The notes under the pieces: model-generated | What the model was told of the DNA's origin: nothing | Databases searched by the model: none | Seen by the model: the letters and a program-made list of their open reading frames with translations, nothing else | Origin: Isoetes taiwanensis | Taxonomy: Eukaryota; Streptophyta; Lycopodiopsida; Isoetales; Isoetaceae | Assembly: GCA_021234155.1 (NCBI GenBank) | Contig: JAJEKV010000010.1 | Location: forward strand, 7,974,871-8,038,870 | Direction: 5' to 3' | Length of the DNA stretch: 64,000 nt | Shown: positions 1-10,539 of the stretch, piece after piece | How positions within the stretch are numbered: position 1 is the stretch's first letter | How the letters are laid out: every line of letters begins with the position of its first letter | Made by a program: the position numbers and the translations under genes

Positions 1-489
1 CCAAATCGGGAGGATTCAAAGACGTAAAAAAAGAGAGTGGATGCCGCGAATCGGGTAATTTAGGTGCAGTTGCAAATGATGCTACTGTTGGTAAGAAAGG
101 TTCATTCAGCAGTTGGAAGAAAAGAAAGTTGTCAAAATAATTAGGCAAGCTTGTGAACGAATTGTGTGAGAATGCTACATCCAAGAAAGAGTGGAAATTT
201 AGGGGTGCTAGAAAGTGGATACCGAACTAGATCTCTCAAACAAAGAAAGAATTAAACACAATGAAAACAATCATTAACAATTTGAGGGAGTCTTTTTGCA
301 GCTCATAAGTATTCAAAAAATACGAGATGTGTGGAGAGCAAGAAGTGCCGCAATGACTTTTACAAATAATGGTGAAACTAACAAGTCCGCTTTTGCCAAG
401 CAAATGAATCAATAGGAAGATTGTGTCGGGCTTGCAAAATAGAAGATTGGTCGCAGAGCATGGTAGTGGACCATGGTCCATGTTCAAGA

Positions 490-2924
490 AGAATACTAGA
501 TTTGACAGACTCTCTTATGATGAGAGGAAACTAATAGTTGACTTTTGGAGAGATAACACACGAAAGTGTCTCCATGCAAGAAACATGTTATAAGGATTAG
601 AGTGGTGAAGGATTCAAGATCATGCATCCATTACACTTCATGGAGGATACTCGTGTTAGTTTGATTGCACATGCCGGATGTTGTTACAATTGTCGAATTG
701 CCGTAATTCTGCCATAATTGCTCTAATTGTCGTAATTTTGTGTCCTGCTTTTGCGTGTTTCATTTTACCAAATTGAAGGGAGTATCCTAAGTTTGAGGTT
801 TCTTTCTCGCTTTTCATGCCTTGAAACCCCTTTATGTCGAAAGTAAAGGACGAGAGACGGCTTTGTTGTGTGTATCATATGAGAGCAGATTTTATTCGAC
901 TTGCAATGAACAAAGTAAGACATGATGAAAAAATTCATGGTCCAAATTGTAAATGCACGTGAAGTTTGTGGTCCCGACCAACATGCATGGCAAGGAAGAG
1001 CACCTATGCTTCAACAAGTGAGCTTTGGAGGTCTCTTTATTTGTCCAAGAGATGAAAGTGAAGAATGGTATGCACATGACCCGCCTAACTCTCAAGTGCA
1101 ATAGTTGTGGACCTAGCAAGTCAGCCAACATGTCCAAAAGAAGTGAATTTCAAAAATGGTGTGCGTGTGGAGTGGAAGACATATGACAAGGTACTAAGAT
1201 TGTTGCCGCTTTTTTATGCTTCATTATGGTGTAGCTTTATTTTTTATTTCAGATTTGTTGTAGATATATGAATCAGAGAAGAACCCGATGGCAAAGGTGG
1301 TTATAAGTCGGGGAAAAAACCACCACTAAACCGGGTTTACAAGACCACAAGTGTCTGCCGATATTTTCCCAAATGCCGAAAAAGGTTTTGAAAGAATTCA
1401 TTCCACACAACTATGAGGCTAGATGGCAGGCCAGGCAATTCAAGGAGTGTTTGGAAACATTTCCAAAGGATACAATAGTTTCAGTGATTGATTTTGCTGA
1501 AAATTACAGCTTCAAAATTCAGCAAGAAATTCAGAGTCTGCATTGGAGGAATGATCAGTGCACAATTTTAGTGCATATATCATATAGACATGCCACCAAA
1601 AGTGATGACCCTAAATTGGATGAAGATGAGAGAAGAATCATCAAAGAAACTCACTTCTACATTTCAGATGATAGGGAACATGACACTTTGTTTATGCAAC
1701 ATTGTTTGAACAAATATGCAAAGATTTTTGTCCAAAGAAACAAATCAAGTACAGCAGACACATTGTTTGGTCTGATGGATGTTCTAGCCAGTGGAAAGGA
1801 AGTAGAACATTTTACTTTCTAGGAAGAAATTATCAAACTAGTGGCATCCCAATAACTTGGAATTATTTTGCTTCTTATCATGGGAAAGGTAACTTTCATT
1901 TTCAAGCACCTAGAGTTAATGTTCATTTCCAAAGACTAACTGATAGAGAAACAGTGAACATGATGGTGCCGAGTTGTCATTAAGAGAGCCCTAACTCATG
2001 AGATGTTAAAACGAAATTCAAGCCACTTAGAAATGCACATGATGTAGTGGTTTTTTGCAAAAACATTTCAAAGTGACAACATAACAATGGAAGGCAAGGA
2101 CGATATCACAGTGTGCCGTTGAACTGCCGGATTTTTATACATTCCAATTTGCCGAGCTTGTGAATGCTTGTGTTTGATGATTTTTTTTGGGAAGTTGGCA
2201 TAGGAGATGTTGATAGAAGTGAAAGGTATGATTGTGCAACTCTATCCGCTCTAGCAAATTTCATTCCATCGCCTACTCAAAGAACTCGACCCGACTCAAG
2301 TGGCACATATGAACTTCACTTGTTTCGCCATAATCTGGCCGGTTAGGGAAATATGCAAAGTGTCCCTACATTGCTAGAATAGGCACGTGGTCATACTCAA
2401 TTAAAACCTATGGGTGCCGACTATGTTGAGGAAGTTGTTGAAGGCCCCGCTTTTGAAGGAGATCATGAGTGGAAATCGATATCATTGTTTGTTGGAGATA
2501 ACTTTGTCACAATGCCGAGCCTAACAACAAAGAAAAAGTAGATTTTTATATTTTAAAATGCATTAGAACAAAGCATGTTATAGAGAAAGCATACAAGGAT
2601 CCTTGGGGGCAAAAGTTTGGTAGGAATGAAGTAGTTGTCACTGGAAAATATTACAAGTTGATTAATGGTAACTTGTATGAATTGCTAGAACATGAGCCAG
2701 AGTGCAGTGTATACAGCCATTTGGTTTTGGCTGTTAATTTTGATATGACCAGATTGAGGAACAACCTGTTTCAGCTCCCTGACATTGTGGAAGATCAAAT
2801 TATGGATAGCTTGCATCAAAGCACATCCATTTATGCTCAAGAAGTTTTAGAGTCTAAAGGAAATGATCTGAAAGGAAAGAAGAAATCAAAAGCAAAAGTA
2901 GCAAAAGGCAAAGATGCTTTGTGA
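490..2924 (+). pseudogene. Decayed transposase-like gene, RNase H-like family
   Basis: Pieces of one protein appear in order but in shifting frames. A Cys/His-rich N-terminal piece (about 815-1180) contains ETALCCVYH and CKC. A 149-codon block (1373-1822) has an acidic motif, VIDFAENYSF, and then SDDREHD. A block in another frame (about 1755-1930) reads WSDGCSSQWK and then W-NYFASYHGKG. C-terminal pieces at about 2530-2924 include DPWGQKF and a lysine-rich tail. The order Asp-rich strand, SDD-HD, SDG-Q and W-FF-HGKG resembles an uncharacterised, repeat-associated family in invertebrates and plants that I take to have a DDE/RNase H-like fold. The fold is inference; the repeated frame changes are visible. 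At least three frameshifts and several stops mean it is not functional as written. No terminal inverted repeats were found. Confidence 0.6.
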
Positions 2925-2939
2925 TTCAAACTGTGAACC

Positions 2940-3680
2940 CTAGACCAATTTGTAAATTGTGAAACATATTGTAAATTGTAAATCATATTGTAAATTTGTA
3001 GTCATATTGAAGTTGTCATAATTCATATGTTGTCAAATATGTTGTCATAGTTCATATGTAATCAAATTGGTTGTCAATCATAACCATAAACATATTGGTT
3101 GTAAACATAAACAATACCATAAACATGTAAACCATAAACATGTAAACAATCATATTGGTTGTCAATCATAAACAATCATAAACAAATATGTAACCATAGA
3201 CAATCATATGTAAACAATCATATGTAATCATAAACAATCATATGCTAGATAGCTATCAATCATAAACCTTATATTCATGTACACCTTATATTCATGTGTA
3301 CACCTTATATTCATGGAATGTAAACCTTAAATTCATATGTAAACATTGCTATCAATCATAAACCTTGCTGGGGCTATTCATTGCTATTCATATGTAAACC
3401 TTCCTATTATACATAAACCTTATTCATTGCTATTCATTGCTATTCATATGTAAACCTTATACATAAACCTTATATTAATATGTAAACCTTATATTATATT
3501 CATATGTTTACAAACCTTATTCATATGTAAACCTTTTACATAAACCTTATATTAATGTAAACCTTTTACATGTAAAAACCTTATGTAAAACTTATGTAAA
3601 ACTTATATTCCAGAATGTAAACCTTATATTAGTGTAAACCTTGCTATTACGTAAATATACAAAAAACATGTCAACACTAT
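2940..3680. repeat. AT-rich degenerate minisatellite
   Basis: This is a gene-free tract built from irregular copies of words such as CATATGTAAACCTTATATT, and in its first half CATAAACAATCATATG. Unit length drifts, so it is a decayed tandem array rather than a clean satellite. It directly follows the decayed transposase-like gene. Confidence 0.75.
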
Positions 3681-3917
3681 GGAACAAAATTGTGTTGCAT
3701 GTATACAAGATCCACATAATATTTAAAAAAAAAAACATCCTCATAATATCCTCCTGGTAGATGCTGATAAGATGCCTGGTAGATCCGAGAGACCTAAATT
3801 CCGAAAAGTCTTGCTTTTTAAAAGCAAGATAATTTTTTATCCAAGCGGAAGGATTTCTCCTTCGTAGTCTGCTCCTTTATCCCGGTGATAAATCGCCCCC
3901 TTTATCCTCTTCAAAGA

Positions 3918-5752
3918 TCATTGTTCTTTACATCTCCAAAGATCTTGATCTTCTATAGGCTCCAACCTTGCATCTTCAGCAGCAGCTTTCACAGCAATGT
4001 TAGACACATTTCCTGCAACAAGAAATCAATATTAACTACAACTAAATTGACATGGACTACTATTCAAATTTTCGCTTAGACTTACCATTTTTCTTCAGTG
4101 CTCCAGGCTTGGTTCTTGCAAGGGTCTTCTTGTCTGCAGGTTGTCCAGTGCTAGCAGGGGTCTTCTTGTCTGCAAGATTAATTTAAAATTAATGTAACTT
4201 AAAGAGAAGTTATAATACTAAAACTAAATGTGTACCTTTTATGGGAGATATGTGAGCAAATTTAACAGACTTCAAATTGTCAATATCTATAACTGTTCAA
4301 ATAGAATTGAAGTTAGCACAAAACAAATACATTACAAGATACATTGAACAAGAATACTTACTTGCAACAGGTTTCGAGTCTTTCTTTGTGCTGGCCCTTG
4401 TCTTCCTTTTCTTAATTTTGCAGTCCTTTCTGCTTTAAATTCAGCACTTGCAGGTTTATTGTACAAAGTGGTGCTGCTATCAACTTCATCCTTCTCGCTT
4501 TTATCTTCATCACTCGCTTGCATTTTCAGCTTTTCTTCATCTTCATAGTTAGAGTCCTCTTCAATCACAACATCAATTCTTTGAATCCCAGCCTCACGCA
4601 AAATGTTGCTTGGGACTTCCTCTCCACAACAGAAACCACACACAAAGGTGCATAGTTTTCAAAGACAAATGAAAAAGCAAAACACATGGTACTTATGTCC
4701 ACATTGGTTTATTTTAATAAACAGGTCATATTCTTGAGGAAAACAAAGGCCACATGCCTGACATACATCAGTAGTTAGCAAAGGCAAAGAATACACACCC
4801 ATACCCAACTCCATCCGAGTTTTGGTGCTTTCACTATCTTGCTGCATGGCTGAAATATGCTTAGCCTTTGCATGCCACTTACCCATTGATTCCTCATAGC
4901 AATCTATTTCATCCTTCAGCAAAGAAATTTCTTCACGAATGTCTTCTTCCTCTTTATAATCTATTTTCAGAAGTGCTGACTCCAAAAGCTCTCGCATAAC
5001 TACATCATTCTTTAGTTTTGCAATAGCATCAACTTTTTCCTCGAAAATCACGCTCAAGGTCTTCTCTGACTTCGCTTTGGCCTCTATATTTTCATATATA
5101 GCTTTGCAAGCTATGTCTCCGCCCAAAGAATGAAGACCTTCTTTCCTCAACAAAGACTCTTGTTTTGATAATAGCAACTCCTCTCATCTCTCTCTTCATC
5201 TCAAAGAATCTTACCCAAGTGATCCAAAACAAATTGCTATTCAAACAAGAGTCTGCTGGTCTCTCCCTTTTAGAAATCAAGGCCGGATGTTCGATAAGCT
5301 TCAAGAAGAAAACTAGCCCGCCCACTTTGAATTGCCCAGGGTTTGACAAAGCTCGTTGGGTATTACTCCAAGCAAAAGCTCGAGCAAAGGTTACCCTAAC
5401 CTCATCCCTAACCTCATTGTTGGTAGGCTTGCTTTTCTGATAAATCCTTTCCAAAGAGTCATGCAAAGACAAAGGCGAACCGGGGCCTAACAAATTTTAA
5501 ATTTATCTTTCCTTTCCGAAGTGGGCACCGCCAGACTTCAAGAAAATCACTGGCTGGAAACATCCTTCGCCTTCAAATCCTTTGGCTTCTTCCCTTCATT
5601 ACACAAACCTCTATTTGTGTGAAATTCATACTCGCCTTGCGAAAAAGCGACTCTGATAACATCAAACAAACTTTTTTTAGTTCAATATCAGTAGATAAAG
5701 AAAAAAGCATGAGAAATAGAGGGATTTTTACCTCGCCGGACTTCAGCGCCAT
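3918..5752 (-). pseudogene. Multi-exon coiled-coil and RING-like zinc-finger gene, frameshifted
   Basis: A start at 5750-5752 opens a 21-nt exon (MALKSGE) with a good GT donor. The last exon ends at a TGA at 3918-3920. Between them lie a basic segment (5092-5493), a strongly charged coiled coil (about 4850-5177), a RING-like cluster with CQACG, then CGHKYHVFC and, across a frame change, CGFC (about 4620-4770), and an acidic/lysine-rich tail. Three small 3' exons have matching phases and sites (about 4236-4291, 4088-4171 and 4016-3918), ending in EDQDLWRCKEQ. At least three +1/-1 frame changes break the reading frame. The role is unknown: a RING would suggest a ubiquitin ligase, but that is inference. 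Either it is a pseudogene or the sequence carries indel errors. It recalls the coiled-coil plus RING protein at 8867-10282. Confidence 0.5.
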
Positions 5753-5939
5753 AGCTAGATGCTGGAATTCCTAAGAGTAGCAGAATGAACCGAACTTCCC
5801 AACCCAATTACACTTTCAATTCGAAAATCAAAATCGAAATCAAAATGATCACGATTCGAAAATCCCTAGCCGCACCTAATCAATTCTCCGTCATGAAAAC
5901 TTTTTCAAGCAGCCCCGCACACACCTCGCAAAAAATGAT

Positions 5940-5975
5940 GAAGGGCGCCCTTCAAAATGATGAAGGGCGTCCTTC
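5940..5975. repeat. Tandem GAAGGGCGCCCTTC palindrome
   Basis: Two copies of a 14-bp dyad lie 22 bp apart: a perfect palindrome at 5940-5953 and a one-base variant at 5962-5975. They sit at the junction before the hAT fragment. Confidence 0.6.
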
Positions 5976-6059
5976 ACGTCACGAGAAAAAGCTGAAAATA
6001 GGTGCTGAGCCGGTGCTGGAGCGTCGCGAAATTGGGTAGGTCAATAAAAAAAGCACCCT

Positions 6060-6650
6060 TTGGTATCTTCCAATAGTGCAAGTGAGAGGAATTGGAGTGT
6101 CTATAAGTATATACACAGTGTCATCCGCAATCGCTTGTTACATAAGAAGGCAGACAAACTTGTATACAACTTCTCAAACTGGCGGCTATTGAATCGCAAC
6201 AGTGGTACATCCGCAATCGATAAGCTACAGTTTCCTTTCATGGATGCAGATTCGGGTGGAAGAGGACAGCCAAGACAAGCTGAGGACGAGCTGCTTGCAA
6301 TAAATGCTGCAAACCATGTTGACGAAGACATTCAGCGTACCCACTTCGTTGATGACGAAGATGATATAGGCCAAGCCATATTCTCAGACGAGTCAGCCGA
6401 CAGCAAGGATACCGAGGAGTCTGACACAGAGGGGCCAGATCCGAGCAATGCAGTTGAGGATTTGACTGGTCTACGTGATCCGTCGGACTCTCCTTCGCGC
6501 TTTACCTTGACAAACAGAGAACGTGCTAGAAGAAACATGCCTCGAGGACGTTGCGCTAAGGGAAAGGGTCATCGAAGGTTGAACCTAGGTCACCAGACAG
6601 AACAGGATGGAACTCCGAATGATGAAACTGATGAGGAAGGTGCTGCCTAG
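6060..6650 (+). pseudogene. hAT transposase C-terminal fragment
   Basis: The frame opens without an ATG and begins SSNSASERNWSVYKYIHSV, followed by RNRLLHKKADKLVYNFSNW. This is the conserved C-terminal dimerisation region of plant hAT transposases (S-x-S-ERNWS, then KRNRL, K-A-LVY-N-RLL). An acidic tail follows, with a basic RRNMPRGRCAKGKGHRR stretch and a TAG stop near 6648. The zinc finger and catalytic part of hAT proteins (normally 600-700 residues) are missing, so this is a 5'-truncated remnant. It shows that the host has had autonomous hAT elements, which fits the hAT-like MITE at 43656. Confidence 0.75.
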
Positions 6651-6872
6651 AAAAATGATGTGATGAGTATGTTCAGTCTATTGTAATTGGTCATGAGGAT
6701 TTTCCTACTATTGTAACCGTCCCTGGCACTATTAATAAAAAGTAAAGTTTTTTGTTATAAGTTTTTGTCTTCTATATGTTTCGTTCATGTATGATGGTTC
6801 TTTCATGTATGATGGTTCTTTCTATATTTCTTTCATGTATACACCAGATTGGCATTTGAATGCTATCATCGT

Positions 6873-7106
6873 CCCACCCAATGGATAGGTAAGGCATAAC
6901 TCCCGGTACGCCAAATTGGGCATTTGAACGCCATCAGGACCTATAATTTGTACTCTATTCCTTTGGGTGGCACATGCTCTGAATACCAAATGGCTTTACA
7001 TGGCAGGTGCCGCCCAAAGGAATGGAGGTACAAATTATAGGTCCAGATGGCGTTCAAATGCCCAATTTGGCGTATCGGAGTTATGCCTTACCTATCCATT
7101 GAATGG
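6873..7106. repeat. Long inverted repeat with ~100-bp arms
   Basis: The left arm (6873 to about 6974) and right arm (about 7007-7106) are imperfect reverse complements around a loop of about 32 bp. The ends read CCACCCAATGGATAGGTAAG on the left and CTTACCTATCCATTGAATGG on the right. There is no ORF, so it is a foldback/MITE-like element. The left flank (6841-6870) is a diverged direct copy of part of the arm. Confidence 0.8.
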
Positions 7107-7130
7107 GAGTTAAAGCATATCAGAGTTAAA

Positions 7131-8762
7131 GCATTGAGAATTCCCAAATCTTGCTGACCCCGCCTCTTTGAACAATGGAACTTCGGATATAAACTAAGGT
7201 ACATTGCCCAAAGAGGAGGGGAAAGAAAGACTGGGAAGTCTCGATGCTTGAACTCATCAATCACTAATCTCTAATGAACCCACAAAATCGCAAGCAACCA
7301 CTAGGCTGATATCATCCGTGGCCACAATAAAAATAGAGTACTCAAAAACCTTGTTACCTCCGTCCTTGTACAATCCACCACGACGCCGAAGGTTACGCGT
7401 CCTCTAATTTCAAGTCACAGTGATGCTCAAGGTTCTCCATCAATAGCCGGAGTTAGGATATTCCATGGTTTGGTGCCTAACAGCCGCTATATAGATGGAC
7501 AACCACTAGGCACCACTTTGGCTTGAAATAAGGGTTCGCTCTCACCTTTGATGTTATAGCAACTTCTATAAGAGAACTTTTACCTCTAGAACGAACGATT
7601 TTTGCTCTGGCTCCCATTTTGAGCCTCTTTGTGTAATATAACCTAGCAAAGTAACTAAGCTACATTGACACAGAGAGATTACAAAAGAGAGTCAGAGCAA
7701 AGCTCGCTCTTTCTAAAGGAGGTAACAAGAATTTCGAGAAGTCTATATTGTTTGCCATGGACAACATCAAGCCTGGTGAGTTGACACATTCAAGAGGGTC
7801 ACGCTCCAGACTTACTCCCTTTTCGAGTTTCCTGTTTGTATATATCTAAAGTGCCCCCTAAAATGAGCAAGCGATCTCATCCTAGGGGGCACTTTAGATA
7901 CAACAAACAGGACAAACAAAAGAGACTGCGCCAGGATGAAAGAGATGACAGTAACTATCCTGAGTGCAAGCATCGAGACGTCCCAATCTTTGCTTTCACC
8001 CGCCTCTCTGGATAATGGAACTTAGCAATTAAACTAAGCTACATTGTCCAAAGAGGCAGGGGAAAGAAAAACGGGGAAGTCTCGATGCTTGAACTCATGA
8101 ATATCAAGAGTCATGGCATCGCGAATTCCCAAATAGACCTCCTGAGTGCAAGCATCGAGACTTCCCAAGCCTTGCTTTCACCCCTCTTTAGACAATGGAA
8201 CTTAGCATGTAAACTAAGCTACATTGCCCAAAGAGGAGGGGAAAGAAAGATTGGGAAGTCTCGATGCCTGAACTCATCAATCACTAACATCTAATGACCC
8301 CACGGAATCGCAAGCAACCACTAGCCTGATGTCATCCGCGGCCACAATAAAAATAGAGTACTAAAAAACCTTGTAACCTCCTCTAGAACGAACGATTTCT
8401 GCTCCGACCCCCATTTGGGGCGTCTTTGTGTAATATAACCTAGCAAAGTATCTAAGATACATTGACACAGAGACACCCAAAAGAGAGTCAGAGCAAAGCT
8501 CGCTCTTTCTAAAGGAGGTAACAAGAATTTCGAGAAGTCTATATTGTTTGTCATGAGAGAATATCCTACCGGGTGAGTCGACAACCATTCAAGAGGGAAA
8601 CGGCTCTTGGCTTACTCCCTTTTCGAGTTTCCTGCTTGATGTATCTAATTTGCCACCTAAAATGAGTGAGCGACCTCATCCTAGGGGGCAAATTAGATAC
8701 ATCAAACAGGACAAACAAAAGAGACTAAGCCAGGATAAAAGAGATTGGGAAGTCTCGATGCC
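7131..8762. repeat. Array of seven imperfect hairpins in A-B-C order
   Basis: Three hairpin families recur. A (7131-7247, 7966-8088, 8148-8268) has arms of about 50-58 bp sharing GGGAAGTCTCGATGC. B (7580-7725, 8370-8526) has arms of about 60 bp bounded by TTACCTCC and GGAGGTAA. C (7805-7934, 8607-8734) has arms of about 60 bp with an inner stem around TAGGGGGC. The order is A1-B1-C1-A2-A3-B2-C2, followed by a lone right arm of A (8738-8762). The spacer after A1 and A3 is shared too (CAATCACTAA, then GCAAGCAACCACTAG), so an A-B-C block was duplicated. B1 carries an extra insert of about 220 bp upstream. Each hairpin is 115-160 nt with bulges. No coding frame is convincing. Confidence 0.8.
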
Positions 8763-8866
8763 TTTACTCGTCAAACACAAGAGGTCCAAATGTCAAAGGC
8801 ATTGTTGGCCCAAATATTTTGGTTCTGAACCTTATTATCCATTCACAAAATGATACAAGTCAAAAA

Positions 8867-10282
8867 TTAATCTGTCTCAAAATTTAATGTCTCATTTTCA
8901 TTGGTCATTTGGGTCAACCCAATCACCCTGCGGCCCTGGAGGTGGTGGTAGGAATTGGTTAATGTCTGGCACTGCCTCTCCTTCACGCGGCTCCTCCACT
9001 CCCCTCCACAATTCTCAAATGTGTGCATCTGCCCATCCTTCCTACGAGCGACAAGTTGTGGCAGAGCTGGCATGCGACCTTGCATATTTAATATGGCATA
9101 TTGTAACTCAGGAAAAATCCATCCGTCTTGCATTGGACAGAAGCGGCTTTGCAACATCCAATCAAGAACACATCGCATGTGCATATGATGCCCACACCCT
9201 AGAGTGTACCAGCCCACCTGTGTGAGGTTGTCACCACACAATTGGCAATGTCTGAAATCAGCAACCTTTAGCTCTTCCCACTGGCTCTCATACAAATACT
9301 CGCGAGGGAGATAGGATATCGACTGCTCCGAAGTCACCCTAAAAGGGTCAGAGTCTAACGATCTGGTCAGATTGCGCAAGTGATTGTTGTTTTTCCTGAG
9401 GACCGTTGCCTCTCTGTTCAATGCCGCTAGTTGCCGTTTAGTGTCCTCTAATTCAACGACCATCTTGTCATACCCATCGGCACGGTCCTTCAAGCGAATA
9501 TTCTCTTCGGAAAGTGTTAGGTTACGACTTCTCTCATTCTCCAATTGGGCTCGAATATCCACAAGGTCATTCATGGCTCCAGCCGTGGCTACCCCTGCCA
9601 CCTCCAAAAGTTGGATAGCGTCAGCAACAAGGTATGTAATGGTGATAGGCTCACCATGTGCCCCACTCTCGCTATCTTCCGATAGCTTGACCCTCTTGGT
9701 GCTGCCACTACCACTTCCTTGCCTCCATTTTCTACTCCCATAATTTACGGGCACTTCCTTCACAAGCTCGTAGTATACTTGCTGCGCAAAACTCTTACTA
9801 AACTCACTGTTGTGGGGTAAATGTCCCTTCACTTGGACATGTCGCTCGACTGCTTTTGCTCGAACCACAACAATCTTGCATTCGTGAGCCTTATACTTAC
9901 CCCTCCTACTAGGCCAATCTCTTTCAAACTCATTATTGTCCAAATTTGTGATTACGTCGTCGTAATCTGCTCCATGCGGACAATAGCCTGGCCCTGCCTC
10001 GCCAGCCACATTATGCACCTCTGTGATGGTGCAATTATCCCTCTTTGAAACTTCGTCCATCGCACGCAGCCTTCTTAACTCAGCCGTGCGATACTCATTC
10101 GCTCTTGCATGTGCTGCTGCCCTCTCCATTTGCCGAGCAGCTGACATTTCAAGCTCGTTCTCCATGGTTTGCCGCCAAGGAGAGGGGGTCCTCAAATGAG
10201 AGGGCACCAAAAAATCATGCTGACCCTGCTGCTCCGATGCACCCACGTTGGGTGGTGATTCGTCGTCCTGTTCACGAGACAT
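8867..10282 (-). CDS. Intronless coiled-coil protein with RING-like domain
   Basis: This is an uninterrupted 471-residue frame. The open frame continues to an earlier Met at 10372, but the Met at 10282 (MSREQDDESPP) starts the plausible acidic N-terminus. Order: a charged, Ala/Arg-rich helical region, a basic patch (KWRQGSGSGSTKRVKL, NLS-like), a coiled coil at about residues 235-305 (LENERSRNLTLSEENIRLKD), then a RING-like cluster from about residue 345: CQLC, then CGHHMHMRC and FCPMQ. The spacing fits RING-H2, but the final C-x2-C is incomplete because Gln stands where the last Cys is expected. The protein could be a ubiquitin ligase or a structural zinc-binding protein. It lies about 260 bp downstream of a kinase-like frame on the same strand and next to the hairpin array. 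The family is not recognised; an intronless mobile-element cargo gene is possible. Confidence 0.6.
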   Translation of the reverse strand: MSREQDDESPPNVGASEQQGQHDFLVPSHLRTPSPWRQTMENELEMSAARQMERAAAHARANEYRTAELRRLRAMDEVSKRDNCTITEVHNVAGEAGPGYCPHGADYDDVITNLDNNEFERDWPSRRGKYKAHECKIVVVRAKAVERHVQVKGHLPHNSEFSKSFAQQVYYELVKEVPVNYGSRKWRQGSGSGSTKRVKLSEDSESGAHGEPITITYLVADAIQLLEVAGVATAGAMNDLVDIRAQLENERSRNLTLSEENIRLKDRADGYDKMVVELEDTKRQLAALNREATVLRKNNNHLRNLTRSLDSDPFRVTSEQSISYLPREYLYESQWEELKVADFRHCQLCGDNLTQVGWYTLGCGHHMHMRCVLDWMLQSRFCPMQDGWIFPELQYAILNMQGRMPALPQLVARRKDGQMHTFENCGGEWRSRVKERQCQTLTNSYHHLQGRRVIGLTQMTNENETLNFETD

Positions 10283-10539
10283 AATTATAGTGCTGACTTG
10301 TATAGGTGTGCTTTTACTTCTTGTCTTTATAATTTTTGTTAGCTGCGACATATAAAAAAACACACAATACATAACACAAAAAACACGCGAAAAGAAGAGC
10401 TAAGCTATACACATAGACAATAATTTCTCAAATAGCATCAAACAAGCGTTTAATGAATTTATTTGGAATATTATAGAGTACAAGAATGTTTGATGAATGT
10501 GAATTTATGGTCGTGTGAATAACAGACAGAATATGCGCG

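Noticed and set aside
9384-9743. 119-codon plus-strand frame
   Set aside because: Shadow of the RING gene on the opposite strand; no motifs.
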